NCBI RefSeq assembly: GCF_024713975.1
Contig: NC_091097.1
Span: 7,558,861-7,622,860 of the forward strand
Length of the DNA stretch: 64,000 nucleotides
Direction: 5' to 3'
From: Paralichthys olivaceus
Taxonomy: Eukaryota > Chordata > Actinopteri > Pleuronectiformes > Paralichthyidae
Position numbers and translations under genes: made by a program
Shown here: one piece after another, positions 24,535 through 37,859 of the stretch
Layout of the letters: the number at the start of each line of letters is the position of its first letter
Position numbering within the stretch: the stretch's first letter is position 1
The notes under the pieces: generated by a model
Told to the model about the DNA's origin: nothing
Database searches by the model: none
The model's input: only the letters and a program-made list of their open reading frames with translations

Positions 24535-27500
24535 TTAGTTTGCTACGACCCTTGACCTCATCCAATCCAGACTGGCAGGTAGACTAGAAAGAGAGAAGAA
24601 TAAACCGGTCATTCTAACACATGTTGATTTTTCAGCGTTGAGTCATGCACCATGATAATAGTGGGGAGAAAGAGAGAGTGCTGGGTGTGTGGGACTCACC
24701 CCTCTCCTGTCAGGGCGCAGCAGGCCTGGACATGCCAGGAGTGAGTTGTGATGGAGTCGAGTGTGAGGCACTGAGAGATCTCCTTGGCCGTCATCGAGCC
24801 CTTCATGTCCTGTTTGTTGGCCAGAATGAGGACGGCTGCTCTCTGTAGGCCCTGCAAAACAAGAGTGGATGGATTAACAGTGCTGCTTCCTTTTAATGCG
24901 TATATGTTTATAGAGCTGTGATATTTAGGCCTAGAAAAGGAAACCACCAAAAACTGCTCCCACGTCAACTTCGAGAACAAAGAACAGCAGTGTCAGCGGA
25001 AAATTTGAAAAGAATTTCAAGGCCCTGACTCACGCAGTCTATGCTGAAACTTCCTCATGGTGTCGTGTCATGGGTTAGTCAGCTATGGTGCAATCAGTCA
25101 CAGTGGGAGTGTCACTTAAAATATCAAAACATGTATAGCAGACGCAGCAGTTTCACTAATGCTTCACAGGGTTTTTACGTCATGGCAGGTTTTACGTAAA
25201 GGCAGCATTCAAACTAAAAGAGGCACGTTCCATTCTTATCTACATGTCTGATGTTATTTCTTCCTTGTGAAGCGTGTCGTGGAACATTGTTAAGAAAGGT
25301 ACTACTAAATGAAGTTCTATTATCACTATTACTACTTATTTCCTAAGAATATTTTGCTGTAACCTGTAACCTGATATAATGAATACTAAAAAAGATTTTT
25401 TTTATAACTCTCCTTTAAGCAGTTATTATAATATATTTATGATTTACATGTATATAAAAGTATATAAAAGTCTTATATATAGGTTTATCACTGATTATAG
25501 TTAAAAGCATAGTCTTAAGTATTTAACAATATAAAGTACTATACAATCATTTCATAAGCATTTATAGTCAGTTTATTCAATTAATTGATTATAACCAACT
25601 GTAATGTATTTGTAGGAGATATAGGTGGTTATTATGTATTCAACAACCAAAATGAACGAGTGAACAGATAATATAGTGAAGTAAATGTGTGATAAAATAA
25701 AAGATGTCTTCACTGGAGTTATTGACAGAAAAATACAGGACTGAACATTAATGAATACTATTACTTATGTATAATAAAATTGTTTAAATATATAATATAA
25801 TATAATAACTGCTTAAAGTTACATCATAACGTCAACTTTGTTTTATTACACTGTTGTTCATAAGAACATGTTTACATTTGCTTCTAACTGCACCATATTC
25901 TGTTATGAACTCTTTTTTGACCTTTACCAAATGTTAAATGTTGGGCTTAAGGGAAAATGTTAACAGAACCATCTCAGACATGACAACAAAAACATGCACG
26001 CAATGCAGAAGTGTGAGAGCTGGGGTTTGTACCTCGTGTGCGAGCATTCGGTGCAGTTCCTCTTTGGTCAGAGTCAGACGTTCGCGGTCAGTGCTGTCCA
26101 CAACCAGAATGACTATCTGAAAAAAAACATGACATAATGCATATTGATTATTATCATTATTATTGCTACAGTTATTATTATTACACAATTAAGAGATATG
26201 TCATATTATCAGAGGCCATTTTATCAGTGGAGGGAGCATAAGTCATCTGCAGCAGACTTGTGTGATACAGTTAATTATGTAACTGTGCTTAGTACCAGGC
26301 TTTATAAACCCAAGCAGCAGGGGAGGATAATAAAGAGTCAGAGTAGGTTAATGTGCAGCTGAGTCAGCATAAGCCTACAAACCTTTATAATGCTTTCTGT
26401 TTCTGTCTTAACTCTCGAATATCACATGTCACAGCTGGTGTCAGCTATCACTGATATATATATATATATATATATTGAATTTTAAGTGATCAATGTTCTT
26501 CCAGCCAGTGGCTGGAGGTCGACCGATTATTGTGAAACACGATATCTCAAGAAACACATTTGGTACAAACGTTTATTTGAACTCAAAGATAAACTGATTA
26601 GATTTTGGTGGTTGAAGCTCAAAGGTCAAGGAAACCGTGACTTAACAAACCCCCATGAATGTGTTATTTTAAGAAAGCCTCGACAGAGAGCCCTTTCAAA
26701 TTAGGCACAAATGTTCACTTAGATTCATGGATTAAATATTACATTGAGATGGCCAAATGTCAAAGGTCAAGGTTGCAGTGGCCTCACAAATCATATTTTT
26801 GGCCTCTTGGACACGATATCTTAAGTTTGCTTTAGGGAATTTCTTCAAATTTGGACCAGTTGTCACTGTGACTGCAGTGGTTGGTGGAGGCATTTGTATG
26901 CAGGGTGGTAATTCTGGGTTGTTTTTGTTTTGGGGAAATACATAAACAGCTCAAACTTAAATTTACAAATTATGTTCTGCTTTTATGATCAATTTCTAAC
27001 CTATGAAAAGTGTTTCAGTATCTGAACATACAGTTTACAGTTGATAGAAGAGCTTAGTACAGTTAGTGATCCACACCTCTGTGTTGCAGTAGTACGAGTG
27101 CCAGCTGGCTCGAAGGCTCTCCTGTCCTCCTATGTCCCAAACCAAGAAGTGGGTCTTCCGCACGACGATCTCCTCAACATTGCTGCCGATGGTTGGCGAC
27201 GTGTGGACGGCCTCCTTTGTCAGACTGGATGAGTTTGTGAGGGAGGAGGAGGAAACATTTGAAATGAAACGGAAAAATGGCAGCACAGACATGAAGTTAT
27301 GTGAGATTATCCAAAACCACTTACAACTGGTAGAGGATGGTCGTCTTTCCTGCGTTGTCCAAACCCACTATGATGACTTTGTGCTCTGCAGGAAAAGATT
27401 CAAAATATTTGTTGAACGCAGTCTATTCGGGAGCTGCGTGATTGAGTTTGAGGGCAGCGTAAGACACACAGAGATAAGATAAAACAATGGTGCTATTACA

Positions 27501-28323
27501 ACATCACATAGCAGTAATACCTTTTAAATAATGGGGTCAAGTCAATTAATTCTTGGAACTTAACAAGTCAGACAGGATAAAACTCTATGGGGCAAAATAT
27601 AAATTTAACAGTGCCATAGGTCAGCCATAATCAAAACGAAGCATTCAAATAAAGGGATAAAATGCATATATGAAAAATATACACTGACATTTCTTAGTTT
27701 TACTTTAGGTTAAAACAATGTATTTTAAAGAAAGTGATAATACACAACAGTGAAAATTATAAACTCGACATTCTTACTTTTACTTTAGTTAGCCAGAAGA
27801 AAAGGAAATGCATTTATATATAAAGTGATAAAACATTGAACAGTCTTATATATAATGTTCTATAGTAAGCTGGTCAAATAATACACTTATATTACACAAA
27901 TAAGTGATAAAACACTATTTCACTAAGGTGATACATATAAACTTAATCATAGTTTCACTCCAAGTCAGAATTAAAAAAATGCATTTAAATAAAGTGACAG
28001 ACAAAAATATAAACTTGATAGTGAGAGTTTTAGTCAGAATTATGTATTTTAATAAAGTGATTTAAAGCTTGCTTTAAGTGTAAGTCAGTCAGCATAAAAA
28101 TAAATGTCTGAAACTCCATGGTGAAAATGTATTAAAAGCAGAATTTGGGATTAGCAAAAGGAAATAAATTGATATTTCTATTTATTTAGTGTTTATTCTA
28201 ATCATAACTAACATTCAAACACAGACTGACCTCGGGAACAAAACAAATGTTTTTTTAAAAATGAGCCTCAGTCTTACCTTTGTCACCAAACACAGCCAAC
28301 ATCTTTGTGAGCAGGAATCCCAT
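24535..28323 (-). CDS. arl5c: ADP-ribosylation factor-like GTPase 5C, complete, 6 coding exons, 179 aa
   Basis: Coding exons: 28278-28323, 27325-27385, 27077-27224, 26033-26116, 24700-24851 and 24535-24583. They sum to 540 nt in closed phase. The 179 aa length equals the family norm. Gly2 (MGFLLTKM) is the N-myristoylation site. The P-loop GLDNAGKT is at 23-30, switch [11 protein letters not shown] at 45-54 with effector Thr47, switch II WDIGGQE at 65-71, the guanine-specificity motif NKQD at 125-128, and CCAL at 157-160. All nucleotide-binding residues are intact, so the protein should be a functional switch. ARL5 proteins act at the trans-Golgi network and recruit the GARP tethering complex for endosome-to-Golgi traffic. 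The C call (over A and B) rests on the position between plxdc1 and cacnb1, as in mammals. Confidence 0.93.
25413..25818. mobile_element. Short inverted-repeat element (putative MITE) in arl5c intron
   Basis: The end CTTTAAGCAGTTATTATA (25413-25430) has a perfect 18-bp inverted partner at 25801-25818. The AT-rich pairing continues imperfectly inwards. The element is 406 bp, very AT-rich and non-coding, and lies in the intron between arl5c coding exons 4 and 5. I cannot define a target-site duplication with certainty. Confidence 0.6.
26454..26475 (+). repeat. (TA)n microsatellite
   Basis: About 11 uninterrupted TA units at the left edge of an R3-family repeat in an arl5c intron. Confidence 0.9.
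26515..26850 (+). repeat. Interspersed repeat family R3 (AGGTCA-bearing), copy 1
   Basis: This copy contains GATATCTCAAGAAACACATTTGGTAC, two CAAAGGTCAAGG words (about 26618 and 26760), AAATGTTCACTTAGATTCATGG and CGATATCTTAAG. Related sequence lies in reverse orientation at 29905-30130 and 38340-38640. Non-coding. Confidence 0.6.
27600..28095 (+). repeat. Diverged tandem array (period about 65-85 bp) in arl5c intron 1
   Basis: About six imperfect units, starting near 27656, 27727, 27815, 27897, 27981 and 28043, share the core AATAAAGTGATAAAAC (and close variants such as AAAGAAAGTGATAATAC), then ATATAAACTTGA and a TTTTACTTTAGTT/AGTCAGAATT end. It is AT-rich and non-coding. Confidence 0.6.
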
Positions 28324-31300
28324 GTCCAACACTTGTGTGATGAGGAGAATAAATAAATACTTATTTTTAATAATACTAATGCAGTGGAGGCAGACCTCAG
28401 TGTGTGATCCCAGGTGACTGTCAGTACAACTCTCTCCTGCACCACATAAAAACACTCGTTTCTGTGGGAGGAGCTTCTGCAGAGTCTCTTCTTCAGACTT
28501 TCAGTCACATGGACAAAGTGCACATTAGTGCTGTTGCTGCGGAGAATATCTAAACTGAAGCAAAGGAGGAGCCCAGCAGCACAGTAAACACTCTGTTCAA
28601 TGTGGGTCTTTTCCAGTTGTGTAAAATAAGTTTTTCTGCTGTATAAAGTAACATTAGTGTGGATTCTGTTAGAGGCTGTTTCATTGTTTTTGTCTTTTAC
28701 TTGTATCTGGAATATTCAATTTCATTATTTTTCCCATCATTAACACTACCTTATAGAAAGCCATGTTAATATTCAGTCTTATGTGTTTCCAGGGTGAAAA
28801 AAGGAAAATAAATATACGGTAAGTAAGAATACAGTTCCTTCAGTTGTCCACTGAGTTCCATGGAAAGCACCCTCACCCTCCTTCACTCCATACATGGACA
28901 GAGAGGTGAGGCAGTTTTCCTTCCTCTTTCTTTATAACAAATCATTATGAACAGAAAGTAAAACCAGTCAATTAAAGGATTCCCCTGGAATTTCCACTGA
29001 ACAATCCAGATCTGTTCAGGGACTCTCCAACTTTCAAACACTCTAACAACAACAACAACATATTTATAATAAAGTCGAGAAATTTGAGCTCCTACCCATG
29101 ATGGATTTGTTATGGACTTAACGACCCTACAGCAGGCATATATAAATTAATTTCAATCAACTCTGGCAGGTATAGCGATAGTATGTAACATGCACTATAA
29201 CGTATTGTATGTGTAGGGGTATTCACAAGAAGGAGAAGAGGGAGGAGGAGGAGGTGAAATCATGGACTTAAATAAGACATATTTGCTCCAACCCATAAAG
29301 CCTTTAAAACAACAGCACTCTCAGCACACCAGGGTCTCCACCACCTCTGCTGTTTAGACTTTGAATAAATAAAGTCAGTGTCACGTTTGAGCGTCAGCTG
29401 GAAACCACCCATCTGATCTGCAACATTTCCTCCGCTGCAGGTGACGAGGAGACACTGAGAAATAAAAAAACCACATCCTGGCAGCTGCTCTTCAACTTCG
29501 CTCTTTTGCTTAGTGTGTGTTTTTCCAGGAGCATTTTGGAGCTGATAATCCCTGTCAATGCAAAGCAGGGAACAATAAAGTCACAAAGGTCCCTGTTCAT
29601 TTATTTCTTCATAAGCGGCTGTGTAGATGTGCATTTCGTCTTTGTTAAGGATTTGCACATTCATACTCATCATAGCACCTTGACTGGGTAATAATTCCTA
29701 CAGGCAGGGGGGCGTTCGATGTTAGACACAACATTGTTACACAACAGTCTTTTGTTGTATCTTGGTTAAAATAATGAAGTGAAGGAAACTCAGGAAAAAG
29801 ACAGAAAAACTCATTTTATAAAAGGAAAAAAAAACGCTATTTACTAGAAATGAAATTCACTCTGAAATCAAATCTGTTAATCCTCGAGTCCAGGTGACAA
29901 CTTGAAGAAATTACCTTAAAGCAGGCTTGAGATATCATGTTCAAGATGCCAAAAACATGATTCCTGAGATCACCGTGGCATTTGACTTTTAACTACAATT
30001 CAGTCAATCTGTGAATCTAAGTGAACATTTGTGCCAAATTTGAAATTATTCTTTCAAGGCGTTCTTTTGATAATGCCTCGATGAGGCAAAAAAGTTTTGT
30101 GAAGAGACCTTTTCCTCTGCTGTCCCAATCTTAATAAGGTCATCCTTACAGACGTAATGAGATTTTGTATATGTGTTCTGTATATATTACATTAATCCTT
30201 GACAACCCAGAAACATAATACCTCCAGTCACTGACTGTGGCCTATGTGAAGAAATAAAACTCAAATTGTACATGTGTACAATCGGTTTTTGCATCCTTGA
30301 GATCTCTGATAACAATCGTCTACTCATATAAATTAATCGACACAGTGGCATTTTCTGGTTAAATTTTTAATTAAAATACGAATTTATCCACAGATTAAAA
30401 ATGAAAGGCAGAAAAAGCAAAATGCAGCTACAATCAGGCACCAATGATACATGTTATCTCATATTTTTAACAATTGCGATAACGCAACAATAACATTATT
30501 TACTGATCATTATGTAATATCTATTTATTCGACTGAAGACGGGCGGGCCCAGGCAGCCCACCAAAGACATTCATGGATTCTCCATTATAGATAACTGAGT
30601 AAAGACCAAAGCTGATCCTACCCCCCCCACCCCGATCCCAATTGATACTCCTCTCACTACCGCACAAGAATTGAAAAAAAAAAAAAATTGCAAATGTCCA
30701 CAGGAAAAAACCCCAACAATAATTCAGTCAGAAATCAAGAGTAAGAAGAAAGTGGTATTTAATTTCAGACAAGCTAGCTGTTTTGGTGGAAGTTGATCAG
30801 CCACACACAAGTACTTTTTTTTTTTTAGTATAACCATTAGCCCTGAAAAACAGACGACAAAGCTGGTGCAAAGAAAACGAGATGAGCGTTGATGTGCTGG
30901 AACGACAGTGTGGGGGCTGGGACATGAAGAGACGCAGGTATGATATGAAAACGAGTGTAACAACAGTTTAAGACATCCCACCGTGGCAGTGGTGGACATG
31001 GCTTGGTGAGACAATCCGGCACTTGTGATTGGAGCTTTTCTTGAATTAGGGTTGGGGAGTGACTAAGGCAGGACACTTCATTCACACGACCACGACTGCA
31101 GCTCCGCTTTGAATCTGCACCGCGTTAGAAAAACCAGAGAACGAGTGAATACTGCAGGCGCCCTCAGCACCCACAGAGAAGGGGGTAAACAGAAATGGGA
31201 GGACTGGGTCAGACGTGTTCAGTCGGGTACAGTGGCTGAACCAGGTCGGGGAAGAAGTAAACGTCTTTGGAGTGTGTTCTTTGTTGTTATCAAGCTGACA

Positions 31301-31947
31301 TGAGTGTAGCAACACCGATACGTGTTCTTGATAAAATATGGCAACTTCTCCACCAGCTCTTTTTTTTTTTTAAGGTCTGGGTGATAAGAAAGTGGAGGTG
31401 TGGGACTTGTGACCTCTGGATCTCATAATGGGAGGAAACCCTGACATCCACAAGCACGGAGTGCGATTAATGTAAAGAAGAACCCTGACGCTGTACACAC
31501 ATGGGGGACGGTGACGTTAGACCCTGTTTAAGACTGCGGAGGACAGACACGACAGACGACAGCTCTACCAGCCTTCACACTCTACAACTGAAGGAGGGGT
31601 TGAGTCATACAGACCACAATCATAGATTCACAATCGTAACACTTACTGTCCTCGTGCTGTCAGTATAGAAATCCATGATATTCATGCAGTATTAACAAAA
31701 GAAACAAAAGAAACAGACCAATATCATTTTTCTAAACATAAAGAAATAGAATTGCAAGAAGAAGATGATGAGAATGGCATCTGGGAGTTGATGTATTCAT
31801 TTACATTGTACAGGGATGTAAACAGATTCTTTTGTTAGCCTGAATGGCATGGCCCCCACATTTCAGTTCCTTCTGAATCTTCCCCCTCCTCTCCCTCCAT
31901 CCTCAGTCTGTCCAGGAGCTCTCTTGCCTCTGTGGTGTGATGCATGT
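28324..31947. other. Spacer between arl5c start and cacnb1 stop
   Basis: It contains the arl5c upstream region, an R3 repeat fragment (29905-30130), a C-run near 30622-30630, poly-A/T runs, and the cacnb1 3' UTR just below 31948. No protein or RNA gene is supported. No AATAAA signal lies close to the cacnb1 stop; an ATTAAA on the minus strand near 30756 and an AATAAA near 30524 are distant candidates. Confidence 0.5.
29905..30130 (-). repeat. Interspersed repeat family R3, copy 2 (reverse)
   Basis: It shares GGCTTGAGATATCATGTTCAAGATGCC and GTGAACATTTGTGCCAAATTTG with 38455-38525 (GACTTGAGATATCATGTTCAAGAGGC and GTGAATATTTGTACCAAATTTG). Non-coding. Confidence 0.65.
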
Positions 31948-34900
31948 TCAGCGGATGTAGACGTCCCTCCCCCACTCATCCTGATTCTTGTTGTGGCTCA
32001 TGTTGGCCCCTGTGTCCACAGGGTCCTGGCAGTAACGCTCCCTCAGCTTGGCTCGTCCATGCGGCTGCATCTGGCTCGGGATCGGAGGGTGGTTGAGGTT
32101 CTCCTGGTCCGGCTCGGCGCCCTCGTCCTCCCAGGACGCCTGTCTGCCGTGATGCTGCGCTAGGTGCAAGCGGCTGCCCCCACTTCCTCGGTAAGGCTCG
32201 GGCTCCTCGTAGGGGTCGGTCTCAATGTCCATGCAGGAGTCGCCGGCCTCTGTGTAGGCCGAGTCCCGGCTGCCCTGGGTCTCAGAGTCGAAGGTGTCCT
32301 GCCGTGAAAGGCCTCGGCTGCTGCTTCCTCGCAGCTGGCCACGGGAAGAGCGCAGGTACGTCTGCTGCTGCTGTTGCTGCTGCTGAGACTTTCCTCCCAG
32401 GTCTGTCTGAAAGTCATGTAGAGTGCCGCTCCCGCCACAATCTGTCAGAGGCCCCTCTCGCTTCTGCTCGCCACGCACCAGGTACGGCCCCTGCAGCCAG
32501 CCAAAGCCATGCCACACGAAAAACCATGCAGAGACACAAACAACAGAGCAAAATCCAAGTGTCAGTCATTAGTCAGCAGGATTAGCAGGCAGGGTTTAAA
32601 ATACAGGCTTTATAAGGAGCACCATACACGTGTTATATTGAAAGCATTCGCGTAAGTGAGTGACACACACACACACACACACACTCACATAATTTAACAT
32701 TCACACACTCACTTGCACTCACATCCTCCACAGAACCAACACAAACTGCAGTTATTCCACAAATGTGTTTCATTTCATAAATCACAAAAGCAACCAGCAA
32801 ACACTCCCAAGCAGTTATTCACCAAGCAGTGTCTACCGCTACAGCAGTGCCACCTACTGGCTGTCTGACCTCATGAGAGAAAAGAAAAGCAGAACGATCA
32901 CCATGGCTACCAAGTGATTACGTAATAAATTTAACTCTGTGCTTTGTGATGTTTATAGTGATAAACAGAGGTCAGTATATTTAATAAACTTAATGAAAAC
33001 TTTATGTAAATAAAGAAATAATAATAATTCATTTGTTATATTCTTTTGTTGACTTAAAAATAGTGGATGTTTGGTTCAGCACTTGCCACTTAATTTCCAT
33101 AATTTTGAAGACTTGAATATCTTTGACAGCATGGAACTCATCATAAGTGAGGACGAGCCAGGAATAACCTTCGAGTCAAGACAGCTCTGATTAGTGTTTT
33201 AGCTGTTAAAAGTTATGATAAAAGAAGAATAAACTGGACAGTGTTAGGAACAGCCCCCACCAAACTCAGTGTTTCTGTTTGAAGAGGCGGACATGACTTG
33301 CTGTTTTCAGGGGCGGTACCATGGCAACACGGAGGAGGAGGACAGCAGACTGGATTCAGCCTCCCGGAGAAGAGAAAGTGCAGGAGAAAGGAGGCCGAGG
33401 AGCAAAAGAGGCCAGGGTGGGGGGCAGCAGATGTCAATTCACTCTTGATTACAGTGAAACGGAAGGGGGGGGGGGGGGCCTCGGCGGGCAGAGGTATCGG
33501 TTATTCTTTAGGTCCAGTGTGGTTGGAGTTGAGCTGCTCACACAGTTTTAGCAGGGAGAGAAACCTGCTACAATAAAGATGGTTTTACTGGTTGGTGTAA
33601 TGAAACTGGCTGTTCATGCTTGGGAAATTGGCTCATTTGTTAATACAATTCTTGCATAGGTTTGTTTGTGCGAATGTGCATCTGTGTTGTGTTTCTTTAT
33701 ACAGCATAAACAGGCTTTAGATGCACCCCTCCTTCAGGGTAAAGAGAGCAGGCTGCTGGGTTTGAGGTTGAGTTGCCGGAGTCCCCCCTCCCCTTGCTCT
33801 CTCTCTCTCTCGCTCTCTACTGGACTTCAGAGAGCGTGTTCTTCTACTTTTCCATCATTGGCTAAACCGTCCATGTCAGGCCACAGATCCATATTTCTGC
33901 GCAGGGAGGTGAGCACCTGTACCTGCAGGTTGGAGACGGGCTCAGGGGAGGCGGCCAGGGCTGCCGTGGCCATGGTGCGGTTGAGCAGGGGGTTGGGTGG
34001 GTTGCTGCTCGGGGGGTGCGTTGCCTTCCAGTAAGCCTCCAGGTAGTCGGCCAGGTGCTCGCAGGCGTCCTCCAGCTGGTTCTCGTCCAGGATGATGTCA
34101 AACAGCTCCTGCATGAAAATAATTTCGGACCAAAGTGAATAATTCTCCTCTGTTCAAGCAAAAATGATAGGAACTGATATTTTATTTGTCACAAAATCGA
34201 TGGTTTGCAAAGTAGAACTCACAGGTGGGCACTGAGCCAGCTTGTCTGCTGCCGCCGTCTGCACAGTTAGATACTTAGCCTGAGACTTCCCCCTGGATTT
34301 AATGAGTCTCTGGAGAACCTGCAGGGAGAAAACAACACTGTGTCTCCTGATACAACTTTTATCTTTGATAATATATATATGTGCACATTTGTACAGCTGT
34401 GCGATGTATGGTTTTAGTTCTATCTTTATTCAAGAGAGTGGTCTTTCAGTTGTAGAGCATTTGCAGTACTTCTGAAATTACAAATAAACCCTGCTTGTGT
34501 TTCAAATTCCTACATTCCAGTGTACGAAGACACCTTCATGAAGCAGGACTCAAATGGTGAACATGGAACGGTAAAATCAAGGATCTTTACGTTCTGGGGA
34601 GACTGTTGCAAGCAACTATAAAAACAAAACAGAAGCCACCCTGTATCTCTTCCTTTTAATTTTTATTTGAACAGTACCGACAGCAAACGCTACCAAACTG
34701 AAAGAGAGAGAGCTGAACCTGGAGCACAAGCAGGGCTTATCTGAGTGTGAGCACAGGGTTTTGAGTGAAGGTATTACATAATGTGAACGTGAAAGTCCTG
34801 TTCCCAAACTGAAAGACCTAGCTCTTCAAAACCAAAAACATTGTATGGAGCAAGGTTTTGACACGTCGGTCAGTTTGGTTTGTAGCATGTGTTGCTTAAG

Positions 34901-37828
34901 GACATGGGTGTCAGCAGTGCCAGATGTGCGATAATGTTTGTATGTGTATGATCATTTTGCCCCCTGTACGACCAATAATACCAAAATTCCCGTAATGTAC
35001 AATGATTTCATCTTTTAATGACAGTGTTAGGAGATTTCTTAAGCAGTCTAGTAAAATATCCTGCGTCTGAGACTACTAAAGTGTTTTGAGGACTCAAACA
35101 CTTCACCCACCCCTCCATCAGCGTAGTGGTGAGTAGAGTGACTTTGAATTTTTCTGTGAACTATCTATTATGCATCTCTTCTCATATGACGTCTTCCCAA
35201 CCAATAATATTTGCTACGCAATTAGCTAAAGTACTATTTATCTATTTATTGTTTGTGTATTGTATACTTCAACATTTCCCATCAGGCAGACAGTTGGTGG
35301 CAGTAATCCACCTTCATGCATAGCAATGCAGCAACAACTGCTACTTAACATGCACAGTATCAGTGGGAAAACATGCATGCAGGTTAGGTTTGTCACAGAG
35401 CACTGAATGAAAGCTTTTGTCCACCGGGTTCCTCTGAAGCCATCTGATGCCGTACCTTAGGTGAGGCTATTTTGATATAGACAATGATGGGGGCGAGGGA
35501 GGTCTTAGCAAGCTGAGAGGGATGGTTGATGGTGTCTGCATCCAGAGCGACCAGCTGGAGGGTGCGGGCCAGCTCAAAGATACGCTCGATCTCACTCTGC
35601 ACCTCCGCTGAAAGCAGAATAACAGATAAGACACGTAAACACAGCGTAAAAGTCATGATATGATTATTTAGAACTTCTTTTTTAGAGGAGACACAGCACT
35701 GCATGTACATCAGCCACACTTCCTCTACTCTGTGAACAAGTACATAACCGACATGTTAGTACTTGGTCATGCATGTGAAGGTTTAAGAAAAAAAACACTT
35801 CCAAGCATATGAAATAGACCACGGATCAAAGTTCCATTTATGCACATAGCTAAATGGAGCAGTGTCGCATCCTCATTCTGTTGCCACCTCCTGACATTCA
35901 GGGTGTCCCTCACGTGCTTCAAAGTTGCTGAGGCACTTAAGAATGAGATGCCTGTGGCCCTTGGAATAACTTAGAATAATAAGGGCACAATATTTCACCA
36001 TGTAAACAAAACGGAAACAAAAAAAAAAATAATCACCCTCATCAAACAAATAAAGTGGAACATTAGTTTTGTTAGCGCTAATTTGCACAGCAGTGATTAT
36101 TCTATCAGGTGAGCCACTCAAGTCTGTGGACTGCTTGGGCGTTTTGTTTTCATTGTTCCTCAACAACAACCTATGAGAGCTTGTTATTCAGCATTTCGAG
36201 CACAGTTCCCCGCGTCTTTCTTTTTATCAGCTCTGTCGACGTGTAAGGAGAGAGATTACAAAACCGAGAAACCAGAATGCTCTGCGCCTGTCTCGTCGAA
36301 CCTCAGCGCCTCCACCCCGGCAGCAGAGTGAGATAACAGGGGTAAGGCAATCTGCAGAGACACAGGGACCTGCACACTTTTCTGCAGCCTCCAGAGGGCT
36401 TGAGAATAAAGAATCGAAGCTGGAGGTGAAAAAACGAGCATTTGCAGAGTGATAGCAAACTTAAACTTTAACTTGTTTATAGAAATGGCAGGCAACTTCA
36501 AAAAAGACTTGGACTTTGGAAATTTGGAGTTTTTGGGGCAAAGTCCAGCTTCTATTGCATACATACATCACAGGGATAACACTGCAGAGCGGTATCGAAA
36601 GTACTGGCTTCCTCTCTGCACAGAGAAGCAGAGCAGCTACCAGCCGCCCTGCCGCCCTGCTGCCCTCCCACGGATCTGTTCCCACTTTGAATTTGCAATT
36701 TTTTCCTTTTTGTTCGAGACTATAGGCTGTCACACAGATCGATGAGGAACAGAGAAACTGACAGACAAGCAGACAGGCAGACAAACAATGTATGAGCAGA
36801 TGATGAATATGATGAGGAGAAGAGAAGGGGGGAGGAGGAGGGAAGAGGAGAGAGGCTTCAGCGTTTTGTGGTCGAAAGGAAAGCATACGTACCCAGTACG
36901 TCTGAATCAAAAGACAGTGGAGGGGAAGAGGATGAGTGGTGGGAGGGAAAAGGGGGAGGATGGGCAAAGGGCAGAAAAGACAGGATGAAGAGAGAAAGGA
37001 GGAGATCAGACTCTGGCAGTGAGAGCGGGAATAAAAGGGAAAAACTTGACATTTTCAGGTACAATGTTGGTTTAAGTTACAAGCTCTGTTCATCCTCATC
37101 AACAAGGAACAACATTACGTCAACTACAAGTCGACCTCAAAATCATTCCATATAAATGGAAATTAAGTGAAAATCACAAGTTATCACAATGGCTGAAAGA
37201 GCATCTCAACATCCCCCTGAGATCTTTCTGCTGACCTCCAGTGGCTGCATTTCCCGCTTAATACTTTTTAAAAATGTTTTTCATGTTTTACCCTTTGATT
37301 TAATTTTTTTCTTTTATTATTTCTGTAAAAAACAGAAATGACCTCTGTGTATGATAATGGACCATAAACATAAATATGCCTTTACTACCATTGGGTACAT
37401 CACTGTTCTGTGTAGACCATGTATATAAAGATGGACTACATGACTTCTCCCCAAAAATGAAACAAAAGCGTTTTGATCTCTCACTAGTGACTGGCTGCAG
37501 TGTTTATGTTTCTGTCTACTTTTGTTTTAGCTGAGACTGACTAACTTCAGAGGCACAAGATGGCAGCGTTCGCATCTTGAATATTATGGCTTCATTTCTA
37601 GATGTGGGAGGAAGTAGAGACGCATCGTCCATGTTTATATACAGTACAGTCATATTGTGCTTCCTGTCAGTGTCTCCTCTCTTGCAGCATTATAAAGATT
37701 TACTGTTTAGATGAAGTTTTACAGGCATTTTTATAATTAAATCAGTTTGTGAAATGTCAACTGTTGTTGCAAACCAAGCTGCCAATAAAATGACTTTAAA
37801 GAATAAATGAATCTATCTATCTATCTAC

Positions 37829-37859
<31 letters not shown>

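Noticed and set aside
36461-36967. 168-codon minus-strand frame
   Set aside because: It is the pyrimidine-rich complement of the homopurine block inside a cacnb1 intron; no protein similarity noticed.
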